A DNA stretch of 64,000 bases from Actinobacteria bacterium OK074. GTDB taxonomy: Bacteria; Actinomycetota; Actinomycetes; Streptomycetales; Streptomycetaceae. Location of the stretch: NCBI GenBank assembly GCA_001298575.1, contig LJCV01000255.1, positions 1 through 64,000 of the forward strand, in the 5' to 3' direction. The translations under genes and the position numbers were made by a program. Below the pieces are notes generated by a model. It did no database searches, was not told the origin of the DNA, and was given only the letters and a program-made list of their open reading frames with translations. Positions 43,879 to 51,704 of this stretch are shown here, piece by piece (the first letter of the stretch is position 1; every line of letters starts with the position of its first letter).

Positions 43879-43994
43879 TGTCCCACCGCAGGCGCGCCAA
43901 ACGACTGGAGTCGGCCGCCTTCACCACGGCACTCATGGCCGCATGGGCGGTGGCGGTGCTCTCCGCCGTAACCACCCTCACCCACCACCCGTAG
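43878..43994 (+). CDS. 38-residue single-helix membrane peptide
   Basis: ATG 43878 overlaps the previous stop. Basic N-terminus MSHRRRAKRLE, then one hydrophobic helix (FTTALMAAWAVAVLSAVTTL) and THHP. An inner-membrane micro-protein, or a short leader; unknown role in the island. Confidence 0.5.
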   Translation: MSHRRRAKRLESAAFTTALMAAWAVAVLSAVTTLTHHP

Positions 43995-44031
43995 ACCCCG
44001 GACCGGGGAACAAGGAAGGGGCACAACCAGT

Positions 44032-44543
44032 ATGACCGTCACGCTCGAAGCCCCGAGCAGCACGACGTACCGCGACCCCCGGGAGCTGCTGAACGCGGTG
44101 CGCCCGTACGTCACCGAGAAGACGTACAACATCTTCGACGCCCCCGGCGCCGAGGGCATCGACCTGTGGGAGCGTGAGGTTCGCCTTTGCTCCGTGACCA
44201 CGTCGCCGTGCGCAGCCTCGCGGAACGCATCCTGGGCCAGGCCGTGGCCTACCTGATCACGGCCGTGGAGAACCCCGGGACCGACATCGGACCGGGGTAC
44301 ACGGTCGACATCGGGATTCATCAGATCATCCTGGACACACCCGTCTACTTCGCGTTCTGCGCGCTGTACAACGGCGGGAAGTACAAGCATCACGCCCCGC
44401 TCGTCGAACGCCGCCGCGACGGAACCGTGATCCGTACGGCCGAGGTCATCGAACAGCACGGCTTCCAGATCGACGCCGAGCTGTGGGAGGCCGACGCCTC
44501 CGACTGCGGGCCGTGCGACGACAAGGTGCCCGACAGCCACTGA
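44032..44543 (+). pseudogene. Frameshifted gene, about 170 codons
   Basis: Reading from ATG 44032 (AAGGAAGGGG upstream) gives VTLEAPSSTTYRDPRELLNA, VRPYVTEKTYNIFDAPGAEG, IDLWEREVR and then nonsense to a stop at 44254-44256. From about 44185 the next frame continues the protein: LRDHVAVRSLAERILGQAVA, YLITAVENPGTDIGPGYTVD and so on to CGPCDDKVPDSH. One extra T in the TTT near 44180 would restore a single frame (EREVRLLLRDHVAV). So either a one-base loss, a sequencing error, or recoding. Function unknown; helical N-part and a C-terminal CxxC. Member of the small-gene operon by position. Confidence 0.7.
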
Positions 44544-44631
44544 CCCGACCACCCCCGACCGGGTGCCCCGCCTCCGGCCACCCCCGAGGGCCGGGCACCC
44601 ACCCCCTCAACTCCCCCTGAAGGACAGCCCG

Positions 44632-45297
44632 TTGACCGCAGAGCACAACTACGACCACGAACGCGCCGTATGGGACACCTACGCGGAATCGGCATGGAAG
44701 AACCTCGCTGACGCACAACCGGTGTTCCGCTGGACGCAGTACCAGCACCACGGCCCCGGACCCGAACTCCTCGGCGAACCCGAGAGCGCGCTGGAGATCG
44801 GCTGCGGTACCGGCCGCGCGCTCGCCTTCCTGGCCCAGCAGGGGGTCAATGCGCGCGGGGTCGACATGTCGCCGGTCATGGTGGCCAACACGTCCCAACG
44901 GTGGGGATCCCTGGGGGCCGAGTTCGTCTGCGGCGAAGTCCTCGACTTCCTCGAACGGGATACGCGCACCTACGACGCCGTGTACTCGATCTTCGGCGCC
45001 GCATGGTTCAGCGACCCCAAGGAACTCTTCCCCCTGGTCCGCCAACGGCTGAACCCCGGAGGCGTCTTCGCCTTCTCGCAACCGCCCGCCATCCCCGGAG
45101 CCTACGGCCCGCAGGGCATGTACAAGGGCGGCTTCGCGGGCCCCGCGACCTACGCCTACCGCTACAGCTACACGCCCGCGATGTGGCGAAGCCACCTTCT
45201 CTCCGCGGGCTTCACCGAAATCGTGACCCAGGTGCACGAGGCCCCCAAGCCCGACCACATCGCAACCCTGATCGTGCGAGCCACAGCCCCGGAGTAG
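44632..45297 (+). CDS. Class I SAM methyltransferase
   Basis: 221 residues from TTG 44632, with GAAGGA seven bases ahead. Motif I SALEIGCGTGRALAFLAQQG, motif II VDMSPVMVANTSQRWG, acidic VCGEVLDFLERDTRTYDAVY; the cap includes GAAWFSDPKELFPLVRQRLN. Similar to small-molecule/antibiotic methyltransferases. Last gene of the island, followed by the second bulged hairpin. Substrate unknown; probably the product or partner of the preceding small proteins. Confidence 0.85.
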   Translation: MTAEHNYDHERAVWDTYAESAWKNLADAQPVFRWTQYQHHGPGPELLGEPESALEIGCGTGRALAFLAQQGVNARGVDMSPVMVANTSQRWGSLGAEFVCGEVLDFLERDTRTYDAVYSIFGAAWFSDPKELFPLVRQRLNPGGVFAFSQPPAIPGAYGPQGMYKGGFAGPATYAYRYSYTPAMWRSHLLSAGFTEIVTQVHEAPKPDHIATLIVRATAPE

Positions 45298-45326
45298 GGC
45301 CTGTAGCCCCGTTCAAACGAAGAAGG

Positions 45327-45367
45327 ACCCCCGCGACGGATGCGACCCGTCCGGGGCCGTGGACCAC
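45327..45367. terminator. Bulged hairpin after the island
   Basis: ACCCCCGCGACGG, loop ATGCGA, CCCGTCCGGGG, then CCGTGGACCAC. Same stem, bulge and trailing CGTGGWCCAC as the hairpin at 42501. Placed between converging genes, so it can serve both strands. Confidence 0.7.
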
Positions 45368-45416
45368 GGCACGGACGGCGGCCGTCTGGTTCTGCTCCAA
45401 GGGTTATGACGGACCG

Positions 45417-46145
45417 TCAAGTCACCTGCTGCGCAGCGGCCTTGAACAAGTGCCCGGTCATGCCGAGGCGTTCGTACGTCGCGACGGCGGGGCCGTTGTC
45501 CGCGTCCACCATGAGTGCGGCGCGGCCGTACTCCCGTACGAGCGCCCCGACGACGAACCTGCTCACCGCCGCCCCCAGCCCCCGCCCGCGCGCCTCGGGC
45601 GCGGTCAGTACCCCGGCGAGGAACCCGCACCCTGCGGTGGACCAGGCGTCGGCGGCGACGGCGGTCAGGTGGCCGGTGTCGTCGTATGCCCCTGCCCAGC
45701 GGTGTACGCCCGAACGGCCGGGCTGGGCGTGGGAGTTGGGGAAGTGGTGGGTGAAGAGGGCGGCTACGAGGGGGGCTTCGGCGGGGGTCAGCCAGCGGCA
45801 GCGGATGTTCGTCGTGGTCAGCGGGGGCTCGGTGGTGGTTTCCATCCAGAGGAAGGGCGGAGTGGGGCGGAGGTGGGGGATTTGTCGTACGGCGGTGTCG
45901 ATGACAGCCTCGGCTCCGAACGGGCGGTAATCGGGGCCGAGTTGGGGCATCGCCTGCCGCAACAGGGGTACGGCGTCGGCGAAGTCCTCGGCGGTTACGG
46001 CGATTCGGGCGCGGCCGGAGAGGGCGGGGTGCGCCACGGCTCGGGCGGAAGCGTGGCGCCAGGTGGGGGAGTTGGGCGAGGGAACTCCGCCGGACCGGGT
46101 GGCCCACAGGAGATGGGGGGGGGCGGGGGGCCCGGGGGTTTCCAT
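45417..46145 (-). CDS. GNAT-family acetyltransferase
   Basis: 242 residues from ATG 46145. Acetyl-CoA motif A is AGVLTAPEARGRGLGAAVSR; motif B follows as ALMVDADNGPAVATYERLGM. The N-terminal half looks like a degenerate second GNAT fold (RARIAVTAEDFADAVPLLRQ, RCRWLTPAEAPLVAALFTHH), common in actinobacterial double GNATs. Substrate unknown. Confidence 0.85.
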   Translation of the reverse strand: METPGPPAPPHLLWATRSGGVPSPNSPTWRHASARAVAHPALSGRARIAVTAEDFADAVPLLRQAMPQLGPDYRPFGAEAVIDTAVRQIPHLRPTPPFLWMETTTEPPLTTTNIRCRWLTPAEAPLVAALFTHHFPNSHAQPGRSGVHRWAGAYDDTGHLTAVAADAWSTAGCGFLAGVLTAPEARGRGLGAAVSRFVVGALVREYGRAALMVDADNGPAVATYERLGMTGHLFKAAAQQVT

Positions 46146-46222
46146 GGGTGCCTTGGGTGCCTTTCGCCTTGGGGACGGAAGGGATACGGAAGGGGTACGG
46201 AAGGGGTACGGAAAGGATGCTG

Positions 46223-47248
46223 TCAGATGGCAGCCGCGCGTTCCTCGACGGGGCGGCGGCGGAGGTGTGGGGTGCGGAGGGGCGGGGGTGCGTACGCCTG
46301 GTCCAGGGTGCCGACGTCCGTGCCGGGCGGGACGATCTCGTCGATGCGGTCGAGGAGTTCGTCGGTGAGGGTGACGTCGAGGCCGGTGAGCAGGTCGTCC
46401 AGGTGGGCCATCGTGCGGGGGCCGATGATCGCGCTGGTCACGCCGGGGTGGGTGATGGTGAAGGCCATGGCGAGGTGGGTCAGCGGCAGGCCGGCCTCCG
46501 CGGCCAGCGCGATGAACCGTTCGACGACGTCGAGTCGGTGCTCGTCGGTGAGGTGGTGGAGGAGACCCGCTCGGCGGAGTTGGTTCGGTTGGCCCTTGCG
46601 GACTCGGCCGGTGAGGAGGCCCTGCGCGAACGGGCCCCACACCAGCGTGCCCATGCCGTGGCGTCGCGCGGTCGGCAGGACCTCGCGTTCGATGCCGCGG
46701 GTGAGGAGGGAGTAGGGCGGCTGCTCGGTGTGGAAGCGCTCCAGGCCGCGCCGGTCGGCGACCCACTGGGCCTCGACGATGTCGGAGGCGGGCATCGCCG
46801 ACGACCCGATCGCGCGGACCTTGCCGGCGCGGATCAGGTCCGAGAGCGCGGAGAGCGTTTCCTCGATGTCGGTGGCGGGGTCGGGCCGGTGGAGTTGGTA
46901 GAGGTCGATGTGGTCGGTGCGCAGGCGGCGTAGCGAGTTCTCGACCGCGGTCGTGATCCAACGCCTCGACGCACCCTGGCTGTTGGGGTCGGTGCTCGTC
47001 GGGCGGCCGAACTTCGTCGCCAGGACGACATCGTCCCGGCGGCCCTTGAGCGCGTCGCCCACGATCTCCTCCGAGTCGCCGTAGACGTCGGCGGTGTCGA
47101 CGAAGTTGATGCCGGCGTCCAGCGCCTTGTGGATGACGCGGACGGAGTCGGCCGGGTCGGGGTTGCCGATGGACGTGGCGAACATCAGCGCGCCCAAGGC
47201 GTAGGGGCTGACGTTGATGCCGGTGCGGCCGAGGGGGCGGTATCGCAT
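46223..47248 (-). CDS. Aldo/keto reductase
   Basis: 341 residues, ATG 47248 with GGAAGG. Starts MRYRPLGRTGINVSPYALG, typical of YghZ/AKR11-14-like enzymes. Catalytic residues: Asp and Tyr in NFVDTADVYGDSEEI, Lys in VVLATKFG, His in DLYQLHRPD. The cofactor end is HPGVTSAIIGPRTMAHLDD. The Ala/Arg C-terminus extends beyond the usual end. Divergent from the MmyB-like regulator, which probably controls it. Confidence 0.92.
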   Translation of the reverse strand: MRYRPLGRTGINVSPYALGALMFATSIGNPDPADSVRVIHKALDAGINFVDTADVYGDSEEIVGDALKGRRDDVVLATKFGRPTSTDPNSQGASRRWITTAVENSLRRLRTDHIDLYQLHRPDPATDIEETLSALSDLIRAGKVRAIGSSAMPASDIVEAQWVADRRGLERFHTEQPPYSLLTRGIEREVLPTARRHGMGTLVWGPFAQGLLTGRVRKGQPNQLRRAGLLHHLTDEHRLDVVERFIALAAEAGLPLTHLAMAFTITHPGVTSAIIGPRTMAHLDDLLTGLDVTLTDELLDRIDEIVPPGTDVGTLDQAYAPPPLRTPHLRRRPVEERAAAI

Positions 47249-47410
47249 GAAGTGTGCGCCTTCCGGGGTGGGTTGACGGCCGGTCGGCTTCCAGTCCGTC
47301 GGCCGATCCACTTCCAGGGTGGGGCGGCTCGGGCGCGGGCGGGAGAGACGTCCTTATCCAGGGACCGGCACGCCCTGGCTGCGGTGGGCGTCCCGGGGCA
47401 TGGTGGACGG

Positions 47411-48253
47411 GTGGACAGAGCCGAGCTGGCCGATTTCCTGCGCCGTTGCCGTACCCGCCTCGCGCCCGCGGCGGTTGGGCTGCCGCAGGGGCCGCGGCGC
47501 CGTACCCCGGGGCTGCGCCGCGAGGAGGTGGCGCAACTCGCGGGCATGTCCACGGACCACTACACGCGGCTGGAGCAGGGCAGGGGTTCGCACCCGTCGC
47601 GCCAGATGCTCGCCGCCGTCGCGCGGGCGCTGCGGCTGACCGGCGACGAGCGGGATCATCTCTTTCACCTGGCCGGTGAGGAGCCGCCGCGGGACCGTCC
47701 GGCGACCCAGCACGTCCGTCCTGGACTGCTCCTGATCCTCGACCGGCTGACCGACGCGTCCGCCCATGTCGTCAGCGACCGCGGTGACGTCCTCGCCCAG
47801 AACGCCTTGTCCAAGGCCCTCGTTGGCGATCTCTCCGCCCGGCCGGAGCCCGAACGCAACCTGGTTCGCGGCTACTTCACCGACCCGGCCGCCCGCGAGC
47901 TCGTCCCGCCCGACGACCACGACCACGCCGCCCGCACCGCGGTGGCTCACCTGCGCGCCACCCTCGCCGCCCGTCCCGACGACGTCCGGCTGACGGCTCT
48001 GGTCCGCGAACTCCGCACCAGGAGCGAGGAGTTCGCGATGCTATGGACCGCCCACGACGTCGCCGTCCGCCGCGCCGACACCAAACGCTTCCAGCACCCG
48101 GTCGTCGGCCTGCTGGAGCTGGACTGCGAGGTCCTGCTGTGCCCGGAACACGACCAGCGGCTGGTCGTCCACACGGCCCGGCCGGGGAGCGAGTCCTATG
48201 AGCGGCTGGAGTTGCTGCGGGTGGTGGGGGTGCAGGACTTCAGCCACGGGTGA
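47411..48253 (+). CDS. MmyB-like XRE regulator
   Basis: 280 residues from GTG 47411. HTH: LGLPQGPRRRTPGLRREEVA / QLAGMSTDHYTRLEQGRG. The C-terminal ligand-binding PAS-like domain of the MmyB family has LTDASAHVVSDRGDVLAQN, ARPEPERNLVRGYFTDPAAR, ELRTRSEEFAMLWTAHDVAV and KRFQHPVVGLLELDCEVLLC. In streptomycetes such regulators usually repress a divergent oxidoreductase, here the aldo/keto reductase 162 bases away. Ribosome site weak. Confidence 0.93.
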   Translation: MDRAELADFLRRCRTRLAPAAVGLPQGPRRRTPGLRREEVAQLAGMSTDHYTRLEQGRGSHPSRQMLAAVARALRLTGDERDHLFHLAGEEPPRDRPATQHVRPGLLLILDRLTDASAHVVSDRGDVLAQNALSKALVGDLSARPEPERNLVRGYFTDPAARELVPPDDHDHAARTAVAHLRATLAARPDDVRLTALVRELRTRSEEFAMLWTAHDVAVRRADTKRFQHPVVGLLELDCEVLLCPEHDQRLVVHTARPGSESYERLELLRVVGVQDFSHG

Positions 48254-48280
48254 GACCCTCTGTCCCCCTTGCTTCCTCCC

Positions 48281-49747
48281 CTACTTCCGCTGCTCGAAAA
48301 TCCACTCCCGCACCCCCTCGATCGTGTAGGCGATCGGCCAAGTCGAGTTGTGCTCAACGGCGTTGGGCTGGGCCGCCGCCTGCGCCGCCGTCAGGGTCGT
48401 GCCCTTCAGGAGCGTCGAGTAGTTGACCGTCGTGTTCTTGGACTCCATGGTCTTCACGTCCGTGGCGAAGGTCGCGGCGGTGGACCTGCCGTTCCAGACC
48501 GCGCGGCTGACCTTCGTGCCGGCCTTCTCGATGACGGCGGTGATCTCGTTCTCGCCCGGGTACGCCTTCGTGTCGCCCTGGGAGACCGTGATCCAGAGGT
48601 TCTTCTTCGCCAGCGGGGCGGCCTGGGCGGCGGGCCACTGGCCTGCCACCACCCACGACGCCGCGAACAGGTCCGGGTACTTGATGTTCAGGCCCAGCGT
48701 CATCATCGCGCCCATGGACTGGCCGGTGGCGTACAGGCGGTCGGTGTCGATGCTGTACTTCGTCGTCAGCGACCGCACCAGGTCCGCCGTCGTGTCGAAC
48801 AGCGCCGTCGGCTTGTAGTCGTCGCCCACCACCACCGACGGGTACTGCGGCGCCAGCACGAACGCCTCCCGCTCGGCCTGGTCCGCCGGGCTCGCCCAGA
48901 CCACCGCGCCCAGGCCCTGCACCAGCGTCGCCTTCACCGTCGTACTGACCACGCCCGCGTCGTGCATGAACAGCACCAGCGGGTACGACTTGCTCTTGTC
49001 GTAGTTCTTCGGCGTGTACAGGTTGTACGGCAGCGTCTCGCCGGTCTTCGGGTCCTTGTAGGTGAACTGTTCGAAGTCGTCGACGATCAGGTTCACCGTC
49101 TTGGTGGTCGTCGTCTTCGTGGCCGTGGCCGCGTAGGTGTCGCCGCCCGTGGTCCTGACCGCGCCCGACTGCGTCACCGTCCCGCTCGCCTTCTTTATGT
49201 CGGCCGGGCCCGCCGTCGCGCCCACGGACGGACCCGGGATGACGTTCGCGCTGCCCGACGCGGCGGGGGCGGGCGACCCACTCGACGAGGCCGACGCGCT
49301 CGACGAGGCCGACGCGCTCGACGGTGCGGGAGATCCACCGGCCTTGCCCGTACCGCCGGGGCTGCCCGCGCCGCCGGGGTTGCCGCCCTCCGTCCACAGC
49401 AACGCGCTCTCGTCGTCCGGCGACAGCTCCACGACGACGTACTTGCCGTCCCGGCCCTGGTCCGCGAGGGTCGCCGTCGTGTTGGCGTAGACCTTCGTGA
49501 CCGTCCGGCCCGCCACCTCGAACGACGACTTCGACAGGGCCGCCGTGTCGATCGCCGTGTCGTACTCGACCGCCACCGCGATGAACTTCTGGCCCTCGCC
49601 GTAGACCTGGGTGATCGCCGTCGCGCTCTTGACGTGACCGTCGCCGGAGCCGGAGTCGTCCGAACTCGCACTACAGGCGGCCAGGACCGGGGTGGCCACC
49701 ACCGCCGTAGCCAGCACCTGCGTGAGGAATGTCCGCCTCGTCGTCAT
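48281..49747 (-). CDS. Secreted PHB-depolymerase-like esterase/peptidase, lipoprotein
   Basis: 488 residues. N-terminus TTRRTFLTQVLATAVVATPV, then LAAC, gives a Tat-type signal with lipobox. A small beta domain (residues ~40-110) and a Ser/Ala/Gly linker (ASASSSASASSSGS) precede an alpha/beta hydrolase: YNLYTPKNYDKSKSYPLVLF, MHDAGVV, nucleophile elbow LYATGQSMGAMMTLGLNI, FAASWVVAGQWP and LWITVSQGDTKAYPG (acid), with a His near the end (VEHNSTWP). Related to the COG4099 predicted peptidase/PHB depolymerase group. ATG with GAAAGGA. Likely acts on an extracellular polymer or ester. Confidence 0.88.
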   Translation of the reverse strand: MTTRRTFLTQVLATAVVATPVLAACSASSDDSGSGDGHVKSATAITQVYGEGQKFIAVAVEYDTAIDTAALSKSSFEVAGRTVTKVYANTTATLADQGRDGKYVVVELSPDDESALLWTEGGNPGGAGSPGGTGKAGGSPAPSSASASSSASASSSGSPAPAASGSANVIPGPSVGATAGPADIKKASGTVTQSGAVRTTGGDTYAATATKTTTTKTVNLIVDDFEQFTYKDPKTGETLPYNLYTPKNYDKSKSYPLVLFMHDAGVVSTTVKATLVQGLGAVVWASPADQAEREAFVLAPQYPSVVVGDDYKPTALFDTTADLVRSLTTKYSIDTDRLYATGQSMGAMMTLGLNIKYPDLFAASWVVAGQWPAAQAAPLAKKNLWITVSQGDTKAYPGENEITAVIEKAGTKVSRAVWNGRSTAATFATDVKTMESKNTTVNYSTLLKGTTLTAAQAAAQPNAVEHNSTWPIAYTIEGVREWIFEQRK

Positions 49748-50115
49748 GTGGTCGGTTCCTTTCGGTCGGTTTCGGTTTCGGCCATTTTTCGGCAGGGGAG
49801 TTCTGTGGAGGGCGGCGGGTTTTCTTTATGTCTTCAAGACTTCCTGTGCTTCCCAAATGTAATTCACAGGAATTCACAGAATGGGTGTGGCGGGATCTGT
49901 GTGGCTTGATTTCAGTGGGGGGTGCCGCTGTCCTCGCCCTACGTTCGTACGCCTGTGAGCTGCGCGTGTGAAGGTGCGCGGCGTGCAAGCTTAGGTTTAC
50001 CGGGGGCCGGTGGACGTCGGTCCGGCGACTCGTCACGGTGGTGGTGGGATTGATTTACGGAAGCTACCGTTAAAAGCGTGGGCCGGTAAGTGAATGGTAT
50101 TCAAGAAGGACGGCC

Positions 50116-50155
50116 CCTAATGAAACCCAATGAAACCCAATGAACCCTGGTGAAC
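50116..50155 (+). repeat. Four tandem 10-bp repeats next to the ribosome site
   Basis: CCTAATGAAA, CCCAATGAAA, CCCAATGAAC, CCTGGTGAAC (50116-50155), immediately followed by CGGAGGAG. Each unit carries an ATG or GTG. Confidence 0.9.
50120..50143 (+). CDS. Possible 7-residue upstream ORF
   Basis: ATG 50120 has AGAAGGA about ten bases ahead and encodes MKPNETQ before TGA. A second ATG at 50130 gives MKPNEPW, also with a stop. Both precede the real ribosome site GGAGGAG and start ATG 50169. Could tune translation of the downstream enzyme. Confidence 0.35.
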   Translation: MKPNETQ

Positions 50156-50168
50156 CGGAGGAGTTTTC

Positions 50169-51629
50169 ATGGCATCCGAGCAGACGCCCGAGCAGTCGCC
50201 TGCGCAGGAACCCGTACGGGAGTCCGCACCCGAACCCGTACGGGAATCCGGCCGCTCAGGCCGGCTCGGCCGGCGGCTGTTCCTCGGCGGCTCGCTCGCC
50301 GCGGCCGCCGCGACCGCCGCCGCCGTCACCGGCGCCCCGGAGGCCCAGGCCGCCACCACGGCCGACGGCGCCACCACGGCCGACAGCGCCACCCTGAAGG
50401 TGGGCGCGGGCCGCGCCGCGATAGCCATCCCCGCCTCCCTCCTCCCCCTCGACGGCTTCACCACCGTCCACGACGACCTCTACGTCCGGATCCTGCTGCT
50501 GGAGAGCGGGTCGACGCGGATCGCCCTCGTCGTCCTCGACCTGACCTCCATCAGCGCCGAGGCCATCGCCGACATCAGGACGGCCGTCACCGAGGCCGCC
50601 GGGGTGAGTGCGGCGAACACCGTCGTGACCTGCACGCACACCTTCTCCGCCCCGCACGTCATGGCCACCACCGGCAGCACGCAGGAGACCGCGTGGGTCG
50701 CGCAGATCGTGGCCGCCGCGACGACCGCCGTCACGGCCGCGGTGAAGAACCTCCAGGCCGCGCGCGTCGGCTACGGCACCGGCAAGAGCGACGTCAACGT
50801 CAACCGCAACGTCCGGACGGCGGACGGCTGGTGGCTCGGCACCGGGGAGTCGCTGCCGTCCGACAAGAGCGTCGGGATCACCCGCTTCGACGACCTCTCC
50901 GGCAACCCCATCGCCGTCCTGGTCAACTACAACGTCCAGTCCTCGGTCATGATGGAGTCGGTCATGGCGAGCGGCGACCTGCCGATCACCGCCGACCTCG
51001 CGGGCGCCACGATCCAGCACCTCGAAAAGCAGTACGACGGCGATGTCGTCGGCTTCTGGCTGGTGGGCACCTGCGGCGACCAGTCCCCGGCGTTCCGCTC
51101 GCTGCGGACCACCATCGACAAGGACAAGAAGTACGCCACCGTCGACGCCCAGGACGCGGGCTGGCTGCTGCTGACCGTGCAGGGCGAACGGCTGGGCACG
51201 GAGGCCGTCCGCGTCGTCGAGACCATCAAGACCTCCGGCAACGGCGAGGGCACGGCACTCAAACTGGTCACCGACTCGGTCACCGCCGACGCCGTGGCGC
51301 AGGGCGACACCTCGGCCCCCACGACCAGCCACACCTTCACCCCCGACGGCACCGCCACCGTGCCGATCTGGATCCTCCAGGTCGGCGAGGGCGTATTCGT
51401 GGGCGTGGAACCGGAGTTGTCCACCGACACCGGCCTCGCCATCAAGCGCCACTCCCCGTTCAAGCACACCGCCGTGCTCTCGATGATCGAGGGCGGCTCC
51501 AAGAACATGTCCGACTCCTGGAACTACGCCCACCTCACCTACGAGGCCCTCGACTCCTCCTACGCCCAGGGCTCGGCCGAGAAGACGGCGGCGAAGATCG
51601 GGCAGCTTCTGGACGCCATCACGAAGTGA
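50169..51629 (+). CDS. Exported ceramidase-like hydrolase
   Basis: 486 residues. Tat signal GRLGRRLFLGGSLAAAAATA after an acidic start. The body resembles the N-terminal catalytic domain of neutral/alkaline ceramidases: LKVGAGRAAIAIPASLLPLD, RIALVVLDLTSISAEAIADI, VVTCTHTFSAPHV (metal His), and FWLVGTCGDQSPAFRSLRT, where the Ser of GDxSP is the expected nucleophile. It lacks the C-terminal domain of full-length ceramidases (usually over 600 residues). Substrate could be a ceramide-like lipid or other amide. A perfect 17-bp hairpin follows. Confidence 0.8.
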   Translation: MASEQTPEQSPAQEPVRESAPEPVRESGRSGRLGRRLFLGGSLAAAAATAAAVTGAPEAQAATTADGATTADSATLKVGAGRAAIAIPASLLPLDGFTTVHDDLYVRILLLESGSTRIALVVLDLTSISAEAIADIRTAVTEAAGVSAANTVVTCTHTFSAPHVMATTGSTQETAWVAQIVAAATTAVTAAVKNLQAARVGYGTGKSDVNVNRNVRTADGWWLGTGESLPSDKSVGITRFDDLSGNPIAVLVNYNVQSSVMMESVMASGDLPITADLAGATIQHLEKQYDGDVVGFWLVGTCGDQSPAFRSLRTTIDKDKKYATVDAQDAGWLLLTVQGERLGTEAVRVVETIKTSGNGEGTALKLVTDSVTADAVAQGDTSAPTTSHTFTPDGTATVPIWILQVGEGVFVGVEPELSTDTGLAIKRHSPFKHTAVLSMIEGGSKNMSDSWNYAHLTYEALDSSYAQGSAEKTAAKIGQLLDAITK

Positions 51630-51646
51630 TACGGGCGGAGTGAAAC

Positions 51647-51689
51647 GGAGTTGGGCGCCCAGTGCACATCCCTGGGCGCCCAACTCCGC
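51647..51689. terminator. Perfect 17-bp bidirectional hairpin terminator
   Basis: CGGAGTTGGGCGCCCAG (51647-51663) and its exact complement (51673-51689) around a 9-base loop, between two converging genes. Confidence 0.85.
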
Positions 51690-51704
51690 TTACTGCTACG
51701 GGTG

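Larger units (their letters stand above)
49748..50168. other. 421-bp relatively AT-rich divergent regulatory region
   Basis: Separates the esterase and ceramidase-like genes. It contains AATTCACAGG / AATTCACAGA (49861-49880), a 10-bp direct repeat, possible promoter-like stretches near 50040-50075 (ATTGATTTACGG, TACCGTTAAAAG), and the repeat/upstream-ORF block at 50116-50155. The lower GC than its flanks is visible across 49780-49920. Confidence 0.6.

Noticed and set aside
50116..50165. PHO box on the reverse strand (GTTCACC-like units) near phosphatase genes
   Set aside because: Period is 10, not the 11 of streptomycete PHO boxes, and only one unit keeps GTTCACC.
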